A DNA stretch of 64,000 nt from Amanita rubescens (Eukaryota; Basidiomycota; Agaricomycetes; Agaricales; Amanitaceae): the NCBI GenBank assembly GCA_015039365.1, contig WION01000011.1:186001-250000 (forward strand), written 5' to 3'. A program made the position numbers and the translations under genes. This document shows positions 23,630-36,700 of this stretch, piece after piece. Below the pieces are notes generated by a model that was not told where the DNA came from, did not search any database, and saw only the letters and a program-made list of their open reading frames with translations. Within the stretch, counting starts at the first letter, position 1. Each line of letters begins with the position of its first letter.

Positions 23630-26600
23630 ATGGTCACCGGAAACAAAGAACATTTCAAGTTTGTGGCAGGCGCTGCCCTACACGCCCCTACTGAACGTCA
23701 ATGGGCGGAAATGGTTTTTCAGGAGTCATTATTGGCTATTTCCAGCTGCGAGAAGAAGCATGATCAAGTGAAATCTGCAGTGCGAGGCATACCAACAGCA
23801 GGAAAATGGTTCCTCGAAAGACCTGAATACCGCACATGGAAAGCGGGAATGTCATCCTCCTTTCCACTTTTGTTGACGGGTATCCGTGAGTAATATCAGC
23901 CTCTCATGCACTGTTTATGTTCACAAGTTGCGGTAACGACCAGCGGGCTCGGGTAAGACAGTTATCAGGTATGAACACTTGTATTTGCTCCGGCGAACAA
24001 CCTTATCTAATTACCACTTCCTTGCGCAGCTCAGTTGTGATAGACGACCTACGAGGAAGTGAACGACCTGTAAATGCGGTGATCTTTCTGTACTGTGAAT
24101 CTCCAGATCACACCAAGTACGACACCAGGTCTTTCCTTGGCAATCTCTTTGGGCAACTTCTGCTTCAACTTCCCCAATCCAAGTACTCTGCGGTCGACCG
24201 TTTAGTCAGATTATACAACGCATTTCAACCCTTTGACTTTGAAGCTCTAATTATAAATATCTCTCGCGATTATGAAAAGGTTTTTGTCGTTATCGATTCA
24301 TTAGATGAATGTAAAGACCCCGTCGATCTTCTGGAAAGCCTCCCAGACAACTGGCATGTATTCATCACATCTTTGAGAGAATACCCTGTCAGGAATGCAT
24401 ATGCAAATTTCAATCGAGTTGTAATCAACTCTATGGATACTATAGCCGATATACGACGATTCGTTCGGTTGGAGGTCAAAAAAATCAAGGTTCAAAACCC
24501 TAAGTTGGCAAGATGTATCGTAGATAAGTTGACTTTAGATGCCCATGGAAGGTGGGTCCTGGTTTCTACCTCTAATCGCATATCCTCACTCTAGACTTCA
24601 CAGCTTTTTTTGGCCAATTTGTCATATGCGACAGCTTCGGCGACTGTGGACAGAGTATCAGATCCATGAATCTCTCAAATGGCTACCGCAAGGCATAGAT
24701 GATCAATTTCCCAGAGCTTTGCGGTTAGAGAGTGCAAACCAGGTGTGGGGAAGAACCAGACACGCCATACGTCTAGTTCGACTTGCGGTGAGACCCATGA
24801 CGATCCCGGAGTTGGCAGAGGCATTGGGAACTGCCGAATCAAACGGGCAACAGACATCCGGTCTTTACGCTGCACGCATGGATATGGATATGCTCATTGA
24901 CGGTTGTTCCGACCTTATTCGTATCCCAGCCGATAAGCAAAGACAACCTGATTTTGTTGTACCTGCTCCCTCTCTCAAGGTTCCATTGTTTGGAGGCGCC
25001 GCACACAACGACGTTGCCAAGCTATGCTTAACCTATCTCAAATCTAAACTAGCGGATTATTCACCAGCAGTTCTTGCACGGACCTCCGATCATCCTTTTA
25101 TGAGGTATGCTGTCACTGGATGCCTCGATCATATTCGCGCCTCCGGAACGGACTCATTGGCAACAGAGTTTCGAGCTTTTTTTGCTCCAGGCTCGAAAAC
25201 ATTCGAAGGGTGGTGCCGTCTGTACAAGAAGCAACTTGGAAAGTTCGCAACTTCTGGCGTTGGGAAGCACATTGAACGTCTGGATTGCGCCCATCTTGCG
25301 GTCTGGTTTGACCTTCCCATGATATTGCGCAAGTTCAGTGCCGCCGAATTGGCGGCAAAAGATTACAGAGGGTTGAACACGCTACACGTCGCAGTTGGAA
25401 TACCTAGCTCCCTTGCCGCGATTGATTGTCTACTAGATAAAGTAGACATCAACAGTCTCAGCAGATACGGCGACACCGCGCTTCACATTGCTGTTTCGCA
25501 CTCGAAGAATCCGGAGATGGTTATTCTACGATTTTGGCGGGCAGATGTAAATGTACATGCAAAAGACAGGGCAGGACGAACGGCTTTGCATCTATCGATT
25601 CTGAATCCTGAACGTGCTTTTTTATGCATAGCTACGCTGCTTCAGAGCGGAGCTAACGTCAATGCTCAAGATGCTTCCTTACGCACGCCCTTGCATTTAG
25701 CTGCGGCGGCAGCGTAACTATGTGTCCAACAGGCGCTTCACGGGTACCTGAATGCCAAGGATCAACTGCAGGGGATTACGAGAAAATAATACGTCTCTTA
25801 TTGGATAATGACGCAGATATTGAATCACAGGACGAGGCAGGCAATACCCCTCTTCACATCGCTTCCGAAAATGTGAATGCCTCTGTCTCAAAGCTATTGC
25901 TCGAAAGAGGGGCATCAGTTATTTCTCGTAACAAGCACGGTAGTATGGCAATCCACTTGGCTGTTGGGAATGTGGTACCGGATTCATCCATGATCCGATT
26001 TCGTCTTCAGGAAATTCGTGATCAAGAGCTCACCGTTCATGCGCTTCTCGATCGCGGTGCAGACGTTAATGCCACGATTCAAAATAGCCAAACACCATTA
26101 CACCTCGCGGCACGTTCTCGTTGCGAGCTCTGTATTTTCAATGCCCTTCTACAAAAGGGCGCAGCAGTAACCGCAAATGATGACGATGGCGTTACAGCGT
26201 TGCATCTGGCGGTAAAGATGGCCCCAATATCAAACGTAAACGAACCTGAAGGTCATTGGCGTATTTCTTGGATCGCATGCAGACAGATCATCGAGTTTTT
26301 GATCGAGAATGGCTGCGACCCGAGCACGTTACATGGCATAGTCGAGAAAGTCTGCCAATTTTTAGAGAGCCATTACCCCGACATTGTCACGACTCGAGAT
26401 GATGAACTGAAGCCGGATCATCCCTCCGTAACTTGGTTTAAAGATGTTGTGATATTGCTTTGTTCCAAGGGAGCCACTGTTAGTTCAAAGACCAACCGAG
26501 GTTATGATATCCTACGCTTTGCAATGGAATCATGGGCTTCTTGGATTCTCGAGAATCATCAGATTCTTGCAGCAAGACGACGTTCAGATGATATGTCGCT

Positions 26601-26655
26601 CATAGGAACATACTTAGCGTGGTCGGACATTGCTAAGATAATACCCCGCAGCTGA
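23630..26655 (+). pseudogene. NACHT-ankyrin NLR-like gene with a frameshift (NLR 1)
   Basis: Exons 23630-23885, 23944-23968, 24030-24551 and 24604 onward. The 25-nt second exon carries the Walker A residues and, with its neighbours, reads GIPGSGKTVIS. Walker B is KVFVVIDSLDEC; VFITSLRE follows. After the intron comes the winged-helix-like part (FFWPICHMRQLRRLW; LAVRPMTIPELAEALG) and ankyrin repeats (TALHIAVSHSK; NTPLHIASENVNASV; TPLHLAARSRCELC). The frame hits TAA at 25715-25717 in the ankyrin region, and the remaining repeats resume in another frame to 26655. No intron I can see repairs this; the only nearby GT...AG segment is 19 nt and gives the wrong frame. The gene is therefore broken, truncated, or affected by an assembly error. 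It converges with NLR 2, with stops 79 bp apart. Confidence 0.85.
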
Positions 26656-26734
26656 TAGACAATACACTTGTACACATGGTTCTTTTTCAATAATCATATA
26701 TATGCGCATAGCGTTCGTTGGGAATGCCTACTGA

Positions 26735-29700
26735 CTATAGCTTAGAAATTCTGGTCCACTCTGTGAACAGAGAAAGTAACACTGTTCGTTTGGCCGCGAT
26801 AGATGGATGATGGGCACGAATCCACGAAGCCCAGGACCCAGTTATAAATGATAAAATGTCTTGACCCTCGTCGTTCCTATGATTCGCCTTTGCACCGTTA
26901 GAACAAAGCAGCTTCTTGACATTGTCGAACCACATTGTGGAGGGGTGTTCCGGCTCCAAGTCATCTTCAAAAACCGTCGCCGAAGCGCTGGCAATGACAT
27001 CTGCGTATTTGGTGTCTATAAGACGAAGAACTCCTTCTGCGGTTTGATGCAATGACAGCCGATCACTTTCATCTGTCATCAGCTTGCAGACTATCTGTCT
27101 AAACGTCACCCATGATATACGCCATTGATCGACCGGATCATTCGGGTTTAAGATTGGCGCTACTTTGGCGGCAATTTGCAAGGGTGTGTTGCCTTGTTCA
27201 TCTATTGAATCGATAATAGCACCACGGTCGATCAGGAGGGAGAAAATGGGTTCTTTGCAACACGACAATGACGCTAGGTGTAGTGGAGAGCTTCTGACGT
27301 CATCATTAACGGGTAAATTGGCAGGTGCGGCGTGGCGAAGCAGAAGTGCTATGGTCAATTCTTGGTCTCTTTGTTCTGGAGTCGTAAAAACATTCCGCCG
27401 ATTCGTCGGCAAGTTACTTGAAATTGCAAGATGAAGCGGTGTACATCCTTCGTCATTAACAGCGTTCACGTATGCTCCCTTGTTTAGAAGAAATTCTACC
27501 GCAAATGCATTGACGCTATTTGCGGCGAGGTGGAGAGGAGTGTTTCCTACTTCATCCCTAAACAATACGTCCGCACCGTGGACTAGCAAAATCTTCATAG
27601 CCTGGATGTAGTCTTCGGCGGTAGATGTCTGACGGTCTAACTGCGAGGACGTTCTGCTCACTACATATTCGGGAGCAGAGGCTGCAATATGAAGAGGCGT
27701 GCATAGTGACCTGTCTCGAGCATTGGGATCGGCGTGACTTTGCAACAACGGAACAATGCATGGCATGGCGCGCCCAGGATTCAACATGGCCAAATGTAGA
27801 GCCGTTCGTCCCTCGCTATCCATCGCGTTCATCTCCGCACCCGCTTCCCAGAGCCGCTGAATGACGGCCTTCCCATGGGCCTGGAACCGAGTGATTGCGA
27901 CATGGAGGGCGGTTTTTCCTTCTTTACTAAGTTGACCGACGTCAACCTTGTCTAGTAACTGATCGATGACCGAAATGGAACTCGATATATCCATCGCGAC
28001 GTGTAGAGCGCTCAGTCCTCTATAGTCCTCTGCGCAGAGTTGATCATCGCTGAAGTGTGGAATGATCATTGGAAGATCAAACCAGACGGCAAGATGTGCT
28101 GGGTCAAGGTGTTCCAAGTGGTCTAAAACCTTTGAAGATGCAAAACTTCCTGACCACCTAGCGAATAGGTGTCTCCATATTTCGAACGTGGCCGCTTCTG
28201 GAGCTAGGAATTGCCGGAATTCCCTTGCTAACGCATCTGTCCCAGAGGCCCGAATATGTTCAAGCCAGCCTGCAACAGCATACGCCGCAAAGGGATGACG
28301 AGATATCTCAGATAAGACGGAGCGATAGTGCCTCATGGCTTTGAGTTTCAGATAAGACAAGCAAAGTTTTGCCAGTTCGGTATGCACGCTAGAGCGATGA
28401 AGAGCATAGCTCTTCATCGGTTCGGAAAGTTTTGCTGGGTCAGCTAGCATGGATCTTTTGACGAAATCGTGAAATGGAGCAACGATTTCCAACTGTCCTT
28501 CTTCCCCCAAGGGAACACAGATGAGAAGATTTGCACAACTGTCAACGAGCAGCATGGGATCCCGAACCACGTGTGATAATTCCCATTTATTCGTCATTTC
28601 CCCAGTTGCAACACCTTCGGCCAACTCGGGAAGGGTAAGAGGCCTTGTTGCACATAAGACAAACTTGAGAGCAAGGCTAGAGCGCTCAAAACGTTCGCGA
28701 CGCCGTCGAGAGATCGCTTTTAGCGCCCCTGCAACAGTATCGCCAATCCTCGACGGCAATGTGTGCAGGGATTTTTCGATGTCACCTAGTGTATCCGATT
28801 CTCGGAGTTGCTCGATATGACAGGCGGGCCAAAGAAAACTGAAAATATTGAGAAGGAGTAGATTATGATCCAACAATACTTACGTTCCTTGCGCGCCCGA
28901 GGTCAACTTTTGAACAATGGATTCAACAACTTTCTCGTCGTGGACTCCGATGCGTTTTGTGATCCGTTCAGCTTCCAACCTAACAAACTGCTGCACGTCA
29001 TGGGCGATATCATCTGCGCGAATTGTCAGTTGGGTATGATCTCGGAAGTGTTCTCGAATATCGCGATGATGTCGGCTAGTGACAAAGATGTACAGTTCGG
29101 TTCCCAGCTCCTTGAGAATTGGAAGGAACTGAGGGAGGCAATCACATTCATCTAACCCATCAATTATCACAAACGTCTTTCCGATCTCTCGAGATACCTG
29201 CATGATACACTTCGCAAAGTCAGAGTAGCAAAAGAGGTGCAGCTTCGTGAACTGTTCGCGTAGTTTATTTTCGGCGTCTGATTTTCGCGGTGCTCTCTGC
29301 AAGAGTTGGCCTAGAAGACTGCAGAGGATGTTCTTCGGATCACGTTTTCTGTCATCTTTCCGGTCACAGAAGCAGAAAATGACGGGGAATTGATGGCCTT
29401 TTTCTCTTTCAACATTGGCGATAACGATAGAGCTGCGCGGCGAAACCATATAATTGAGATCGTACAAACATAACTTACGCCATACCTGAGTACAGTCTTT
29501 CCCGAACCGGCTAATCAAATGACATCTAAGACTGATTATGGGGAAGAATAACGATTTAGCACATACGGACACCTTTCAACCATAGCAAACGCGACGCTGA
29601 TAGTCCCTCTTTCCATTCTATATATTCTTTCTTTTTAAGAAGCCATCGTCCCGCTGTTGGATGTGCAACTCCCCGTACTGCTTCAAATTTATCTTGATAG

Positions 29701-29894
29701 TCAATTGAGCAAAGATTTTTTACAAATTCTAATTCGAGAATTGGTCAAAAGCGAGAGCTCGCTGCATGAGGATAACCTCACCATCTAGTTGAACTATGAA
29801 GTCTCCTGCAATGTCGTAGAACACGGATCCGATCAAAGCCAATTGTTGGACTTCCGAGACGTCCCCAAGGTCGAGAGTACGGTTATTTGGCATG
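26735..29894 (-). CDS. NACHT-ankyrin NLR-like protein (NLR 2)
   Basis: Five exons on the minus strand: 29894-29782, 29728-29567, 29510-29486, 29432-28884 and 28838-26735. The N-terminus (MPNNRTLDLGDVSEVQQLAL, then SVFYDIAGDF) is a short variable leader with the I-x-G-x-x pattern seen in its paralogues. The TAGRWLLKKKEYIEWKEGLS and SRLLWLKGV block precedes the Walker A GSGKT on a 25-nt exon. Walker B is FVIIDGLDECD; the sensor-like stretch is IFVTSRHH. A helical linker with LTLPELAEGV follows, then about eight ankyrin repeats (for example RTALHLAMLNPG, NTPLHLAANSVNAFAVEFLL, SSPLHLASLSCCKEP). All exons join in frame with no stops, so the gene appears functional. It shares a 344-bp divergent promoter with NLR 3. 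A role in fungal non-self recognition is plausible from the architecture but not shown. Confidence 0.9.
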
Positions 29895-30238
29895 GGCGCA
29901 CGTTGACGCCGTAGTGCGCCGTTTGGCTGTCAACAATGTCATGGGTATTGATCAGAGTTGCGCCACGTGCCAACGGCCTTAATAATAATATTAATAACAC
30001 GTGGATGTGACTGCTTCAAGTTTGACATTTTTTTTACAACTTGAAATAAGGTGTGTTTTTACCCATTCTCTGACGACTCTTTATGCAAAAAGTCCCTGAA
30101 GGAGTCCCTAATTTTGTTGAGGATGCAGATCGCTGGTCTTCAACAGATTCAAAATGGGGTAAAGCCTGAGAAGTCTTGGACGAGGCGATGCTCTACTTTG
30201 GGTCTACGCCGGCGCCTTGGGTTGTAATCTGGCACTGC
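29895..30238. promoter_or_regulatory. Divergent intergenic region between NLR 2 and NLR 3
   Basis: Only 344 bp separate the two divergent start codons, so the promoters probably overlap. It contains two CACGTG-type or related E-box hexamers (near 29954-29970 and 29998-30003) and a TAATAATAATATTAATAA stretch. Co-regulation of the two genes is inferred. Confidence 0.5.
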
Positions 30239-33200
30239 ATGGCGTTTTCTGCATCTAGCCACTTTGCAATTAGCGGTAGCGAAATCACTAACATTTCTGG
30301 AAATTACTACACTATCAACACTGGTATCGGTAAGCCTCAATTGCTTATCCATCCTTTTTCAGTTTGTCTAAATTTTTTCGTCTAGGGGACGCTCTCGAGG
30401 ACTTTCACCGATTTCTATCGTTCGTCAATTGTGATGCGAAACACAGGAAAGTGAGATCTGCTATCAGGATGGGGACCCTCGCAGGGGAGTGGCTTCTGCG
30501 ACATGAAGCGTATACGATGTGGAAGGAAGAAACGTCGTTAACGCGCCTTCTTTGGATAAAGGGCGTACGTGAGTCCATCGCTTACAGTCAAACGATTTAT
30601 TGCTACCACGCACATATAGCAGGTGCAGGGAAATCAGTTCTTAGCTCGGTTATCATAGATGACCTCCGCAAAATCCAGAACCCGCGTCTGGCGGTTGCAT
30701 TCTTCTACTGCGAACTCCAAGATCCTCTAAAACGTGACCCGACAAATGTCCTAAGCAATTTGCTTGCTCAACTTTTACGCAAAGTCTCTCGAGGCAAACC
30801 AGCCGTCACCAATTTACTCAAACAATGTCCAAATCCTCAATCCGTTCACGACTTCGATCTGACAGAGCTTATCTTGGAATTCGCGCGAGAGTTTGATAAG
30901 ACCTTCGTCGTGATTGATGCCGTAGACGAATGTGACAATCTTGCCGAGTTGCTACCAGCTCTGACAACTCTGGCGGTGGAAATCAACGTGCTCGCTACTG
31001 GTCGCGACAATTCTCAAATTCGCAACGAGTTTCAGGGGCACGGAAAAGTGATAATTGGACGAGACGATATCAACCATGACGTGCGGAGGTTCGTCGAAAC
31101 GGATGTGAGGCACGTCAAAACTCGGGATCCACAGCTACTTCAGGACATTATTGATAGGTTGATCTCCGGTGCACAAGGAACGTAAGCAGTATCTATCCGT
31201 TTTACATCTTTTGATATCCAGACCTTTCTCTTCAGCTTTCTATGGCCCTCGTATCACATGCGGCGATTGAGAAAGTTGCGGACAGATTACGATATACGAG
31301 AAGCTTTGGACGACTTACCCCACGGAATGGAGGACACGTTATCTAGAGCTCTCGAAACCATTGATGCGCATCCTAATTCAGACCGCCTTCGTCGAGTGCT
31401 GCGACTGGCTATATACGCAGTACAACCTCTCACGCTGTACGAATTAGCGGAAGGCGTCGCGACAGCTGAAATGACCGACGTATGGGATCCAGCGCGCGTC
31501 GTGACGGATCCAATATCCCTCATCGACGATTGCGCAAATCTCCTCGTCTGTGCTCCTAGCAGTACTTTTCCACATCTACCTTACGTGGTTATTCCTTTTC
31601 ACGCGTCGGTCAAAGAATTCCTCGCGAACCCGGCCAGGATAACCCAGCCGTTCCTCAGATATGCTCTGTACCCGCAGAGTGTTTTACATTGCGATTTGGC
31701 AAGATTGTGCTTTTCTTGTCTCAAACTGAGGTGCGAGGACGAAGGAATTGCGCTAGGGAAAGGCTCGAAGACACCGTTCGCCCAGTATGCTGCTGAAGGA
31801 TGGGTAGAGCATATACGTGCTTCGGGATCGGATGTGTTAGTAAGGGAGTTCCGGGAGTTTGTAGCCGCCAGATCCACAACGCTCAAGGTGTGGGCCGCAC
31901 TTTACGAGGAACTAGGAGCGCTGCAGCTTTACGACAAGAATGGCGTCAAGGTTGAGCTTCATCTCCTCACTCCCGGCCACCTCGCCGTCAGACTCGACCT
32001 TGCGATGATGATCCCACATTTTGGTACTGAAGAACTCATGGCTGAAGATCACAGAGGGTCAACACCGCTATGCGTCGCCGTGGAAAGATCTGCCTCCCTA
32101 ATGCTTCTCGACAATCTTTTGAAGAGGGTGGACGTTAATCAAATTAACCGCGACAGTGAAACGGCCCTTCATATCGCTGCGTCCACCGAAGACGTTCGGA
32201 ATTCGGAAGCTATCATTCACCGGCTTTTGGTGGCTGGTGCAAATCCACACTGTCAGAACGACGAGGGACAGAGTGCACTGCACCTTCTGATGAACAATCC
32301 TATGCGAGCATTGTCATGTGTATCCCTCCTGCTACGGCGCGGGGCTGATATCCATGCCCGCGATGCGTATTCTCGTACACCACTCCATATTGCGGCCGCT
32401 GCTGAAATGTACGATGAAACTAGACTTTCGTATACAGGAGATGAGAATGGGACGTTGGAAGACTATCCGCGCGTCGCAGAGGGTTATGTAAAGCTCCTGA
32501 AAACTTTGCTAGACCATGGTGCAGACCCTCGGTGCGTCGACAGCAAACGCGAAACTCCGCTACATTTTGCAGCACGTAACGGCAATGCTTTTGCTGTCGA
32601 GTTTCTCGTGAATAACGGAGCATACGTTGATGCGAAGAATGAAGGTGGATACACACCACTTCACCAGGTCGTCTCTGATCAAACGCCAAGTCTTTGGTCA
32701 AACGAAGCTGGGCTATCTCAGAAGCACAAAGACTGTGAACTTACCCTCAAGCATATTCTCGGTTACGGTGCTGATGTTAACGCGCGAATCAGAGCCAAGC
32801 GTCGCACGCCGCTACATCTCGCAGCACTGTCACGTTGTCAACTGCCCATCATTGCTTGCCTCGTAGATGGAGGCGCAAAAGTGAATTGTATAGATAATCA
32901 TCACATCACTCCCTTGCATCTGGCTGCCAAAATGGCGCCGATATTCGACAGTCACAAACCTCCAGAGGAATGGCAAATTTCCTGGGTAGCCTGTAGAATG
33001 ATCATCGACATTCTCATCAGGTACACCGCTATCGACGAGAACGAGTGGGATACGCTATGCTCCCAGGTTGTTCGACTTTCGCGCAAGGGTGATCTGCGCA
33101 TCAGCCATCGGTTATCGCCGGGAAAAGTGAATCGGACGGAGAAGACGCATGACGCAGCATCGTGGTTTAATGGCTTTTTGAAACTGTTGTGTTCTAAAGG

Positions 33201-33456
33201 TGCATCCGTGAACGCCCGTAACGATCGCAATCACAACGTCTTGCAATATGCGACGTTGTTTTGGGCGTCGTGGATCTTCAAATATCACGCGTCGCTGCTC
33301 AGTGATAACGTCGTCTGGGGCCCAGACGAGATGACCAAGGAAGCGGCAGAGGTGGAATGGTCTCGCATCTTACATTCAATGAATCCTAGGATGCATGGTC
33401 GACCGTATGTAGGCTCGCAGATACCGTCACACAAGAGAAGACGATTTGGAAAATGA
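30239..33456 (+). CDS. NACHT-ankyrin NLR-like protein (NLR 3)
   Basis: Exons 30239-30329, 30386-30568, 30620-31181 and 31236-33456. The leader exon encodes SGSEITNISGNYYTINTG; the next encodes NCDAKHRKVRSAIRMGTLAG and SLTRLLWIKGV. The Walker A is GAGKS and, unlike its paralogues, the following intron is absent, so Walker A and SSVIIDDLRK are on one exon. Walker B is FVVIDAVDECD. Ankyrin repeats include RTPLHIAAAAEMYDE, TPLHFAARNGNAFAVEFLV and TPLHLAAKMAPIFDS. The protein ends in a basic tail (SHKRRRFGK) that could act as a nuclear localisation signal and is absent from the other copies. An alternative in-frame start lies at 30188. A decayed duplicate of this gene lies at 20.5-21.3 kb. The model is fully open. 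Confidence 0.9.
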
Positions 33457-33776
33457 TTGGTGAGCGGTATTGATTCGTGCTTTGATACTTAACGAACGTC
33501 TTTCTGCAGGTGATATACTCGCTCTACATTTCCGATGTCTGTTGGATCCAGGGCAGGACAGGTGCGCAACGCCGTGGGCCGGCGTAAGGGAGTACATATT
33601 GATGCTTGTAATCATGACCGAAGATAAGCACAATTGCATGTCCATTTCGGGGTCAACGGATCTGGACAGGCCTCACAGCGTGAGAAGCTTCTGCCAGTGC
33701 ATATGCACGTGGTTACAGAATAGACGCTCGTTACATGAGGCTTACAGCCGTTTAGGCTTCAATGAACGATAACCAG

Positions 33777-36700
33777 ATGTCCGTTCAACAACCCCCACAA
33801 ATGAACCTTAACGGATGTACACTGAATGGGATTGCAGGACACTACATACAGATTCAACGAGATGGCAGTGAGTATAGTAGACTTGGTCGGACTCAGGCTT
33901 CTTATTCACCGCTTCATAGCTCAGCGAGATGGTAAGCATAGGCTTGATCGTGTGCAGAATTCTCACCAATGTTCCCGTAATTCAACGAGGCGGTAGGTAT
34001 ATGGATTTGATCAAGCTTATGTATCTCACTAGCGTCTCTGCTCGAACTAGAATTGAAGAAGCTCGCTGAGGAGGATCACGCGAAATTGGGGAAGTTGAAG
34101 GATGCGACAAACGCATATCCGGCTGCTGGACAATGGCTACTCCAACGCGAAGAGTATAAAAGTTGGAAGGAGGGGTTATCAACGTCGCGCTTGCTATGGC
34201 TAAAGGGCACACGTGAGTGTTGGATCATTGAACGCTGCATAACTCGTTTAAACGTTCTTTCAATAGCAGGTGCGGGGAAGACAGTTCTCAGGTACGATCC
34301 ATCTACCTGAACCATGGTTGTTCAAACGAATCCGATATGCTCTCCGCGCAGCTCTGTCGTAATTGCGGATGTCAAAAAGACCGCAGGATGTCACATTATC
34401 TATGGTTTCTGTGACCAAAAAGACGACAAAAAACGTGATCCAACGAATTTGCTCGGTAGTCTATTGAGCCAGCTTTTGCGGAGTGCTCCAAACCCAGAAG
34501 CTGAGAACGAAATTCGCAGGCAGTGCGACCGGGAAGCGCTTTTCTGCAGCAGCGACCTTAAAAATCTTATCAAGGAGCAATCACCGGAATCTGAGAAGAC
34601 GTTTGCGGTAATCGATGGTCTAGATGAATGTGATAATCTCCCTCAGTTACTCCCCCTCCTCAAGGATCTCGCGACGAAGCTGTACGTCTTCGTCAGCAGT
34701 CGGGATCATCGCCATATTCGAGAGCACTTCCAAGATCAGACGCAGCTAGTGATTGGTGTGGCTGATATCGCACATGATGTGCAACAATTTGTAAAGGCGA
34801 GGCTAGAAGCCATCAGCAATCGCGTTCGACTTGAACGACGTATTGTCGATTCCTATTTCCGCCGGTTGACATCGGGCGCTAATGGAACGTACGTGTCTAG
34901 ATGCGATAGTAACATTGCCCTTTGCTTAGCTCTTTAAGTTTTCTTTGGCCTGCCTCCCATATCGAACAACTCCAAGATTCAATTACGCAACGGGACATTG
35001 ATAATTCACTAAATGATTTGCCCCGAGGTGTTTGTGAAATGATGGAAAGGATGCTAAAATGGATCCATTCAAAACGCACAGATCTCGTTCTTAAACTGGC
35101 CCTATGCGCGACGAGGCATCTTACTCTTCCCGAATTGGCTGAAGGTGTTGGAGTTGATGAGATGACAGACATATGGGAGCAGTCGCGCGTGGCCGCTAAT
35201 CCCTTGTTGCTCGTTGACGACTGCGCAAATCTCCTTGTTTGTGTTCCCCACCCAGAACAAGACCTATTGCAGATCGTCGTTCCGTTCCACGAGCTAGTCG
35301 AAAATTTTCTACTGCCTGACACTGATAAACCCACGAGAAGCAAAACATTTCATCGACGTACCGTGCACGTCCAACTCGCGAGGCTTTGCCTAAAGTATTT
35401 AAAGCTCCGATCCGTCTTATCTCAAGCTCACCGGCATCCATTTGCGGCGTACGCGGTTCCAGGGTGGCTAGAACATATTCGCGCATCTGGTACTGGTGAA
35501 CTAGCGAAGGATTTCGAGGAATTCTTATCACCGTGGTCTTCTACATTCGAAGGATGGAGGCGCTTATTTGCTAAATGGTCAGGGCCGTTTACATCTCAGA
35601 AGGTATTAGAGCATCTCGAGCACCACGTTCATCCCGCACATCTAGCTGTCTGGTTCGATCTTCCAATGCTTATCTCATGTTTTAGCCGGGACCAGCTGTG
35701 CGCAGAAGATTATAGAGGTCTAAGCGCTCTGCACATTGCAATGGAAATACCTAATCCTACCTCCGTCGTCAAATCCTTACTGGACATTGTCGATGTAAAC
35801 TACCTTGATCGAGACGGTCGTACTGCCCTCCATGTCGTCGTCTCTCAGTTCAGAGCCGATGGAGAGGCAGTGATCCAGCGGCTCTGCGAGAAAGGCGCCA
35901 AAATTGACAAGCCGGATAAAGAAGGACGAACTGCTCTACATCTAGCGATGTTAAATCCCGGAGCCGCGCAGCGGTGTATCCATCCGCTGTTGGAACGGCA
36001 TGCGAGTCCTTGTGCTCGAGATCTCTCCCGTCAAACCCCTCTTCACATTGCAGCGGCTGCTCCTAGATATGTATGGAGTCGAGCGTCCGAGAATCCCGAA
36101 TGCCAGGGAAAAGCCGCGGAAGCCTATTGTCGCGCGATGAACGCCTTGTTAGCCCGTCAATCCGATACGCAATCTACTGACTGGAAAGGCAACACTCCTC
36201 TTCACCTCGCTGCAGATAAAGTCAATGCGTTTGCAGTAGAACACCTATTAAAACGGAGGGCATTCGTAAATGCCGTTAACAACGAAGGATGCACACCTCT
36301 TCATCTTGCAATTAAATGTAACCTGCCAGGGTGCCGGCGAAATGAATCTACGATACAAGAGCAGAGATATCGACCATTTACTATAATGTCAGGGGGCCAG
36401 AGGAACGTGTTTACCACACCAGAACAAAGGGATCAACATCTCACCGTGAAATATCTCATTCTCAATGCCGCTTCGATTAATACGCCCGTCAACGACGAAT
36501 CGCAAAGATCGCCATTACATCTTGCAGGACTCTCATGCTGCAACGAGGCCATTTTCAAACTTCTTATCGAAAATAACGCAGCTGTTAACGCAATAGATGC
36601 AAAAGGTAATACTGCCCTGCATCTTGCCGCTATGATGGCGCCGATAAAAAATCCCGAAGACCCCGTGAACCAATGGCGCATATCATGGACATCTCTCAGG

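Noticed and set aside
25705..25730. A 19-nt intron rescuing NLR 1
   Set aside because: Removing it leaves the reading in a frame that stops a few codons later.
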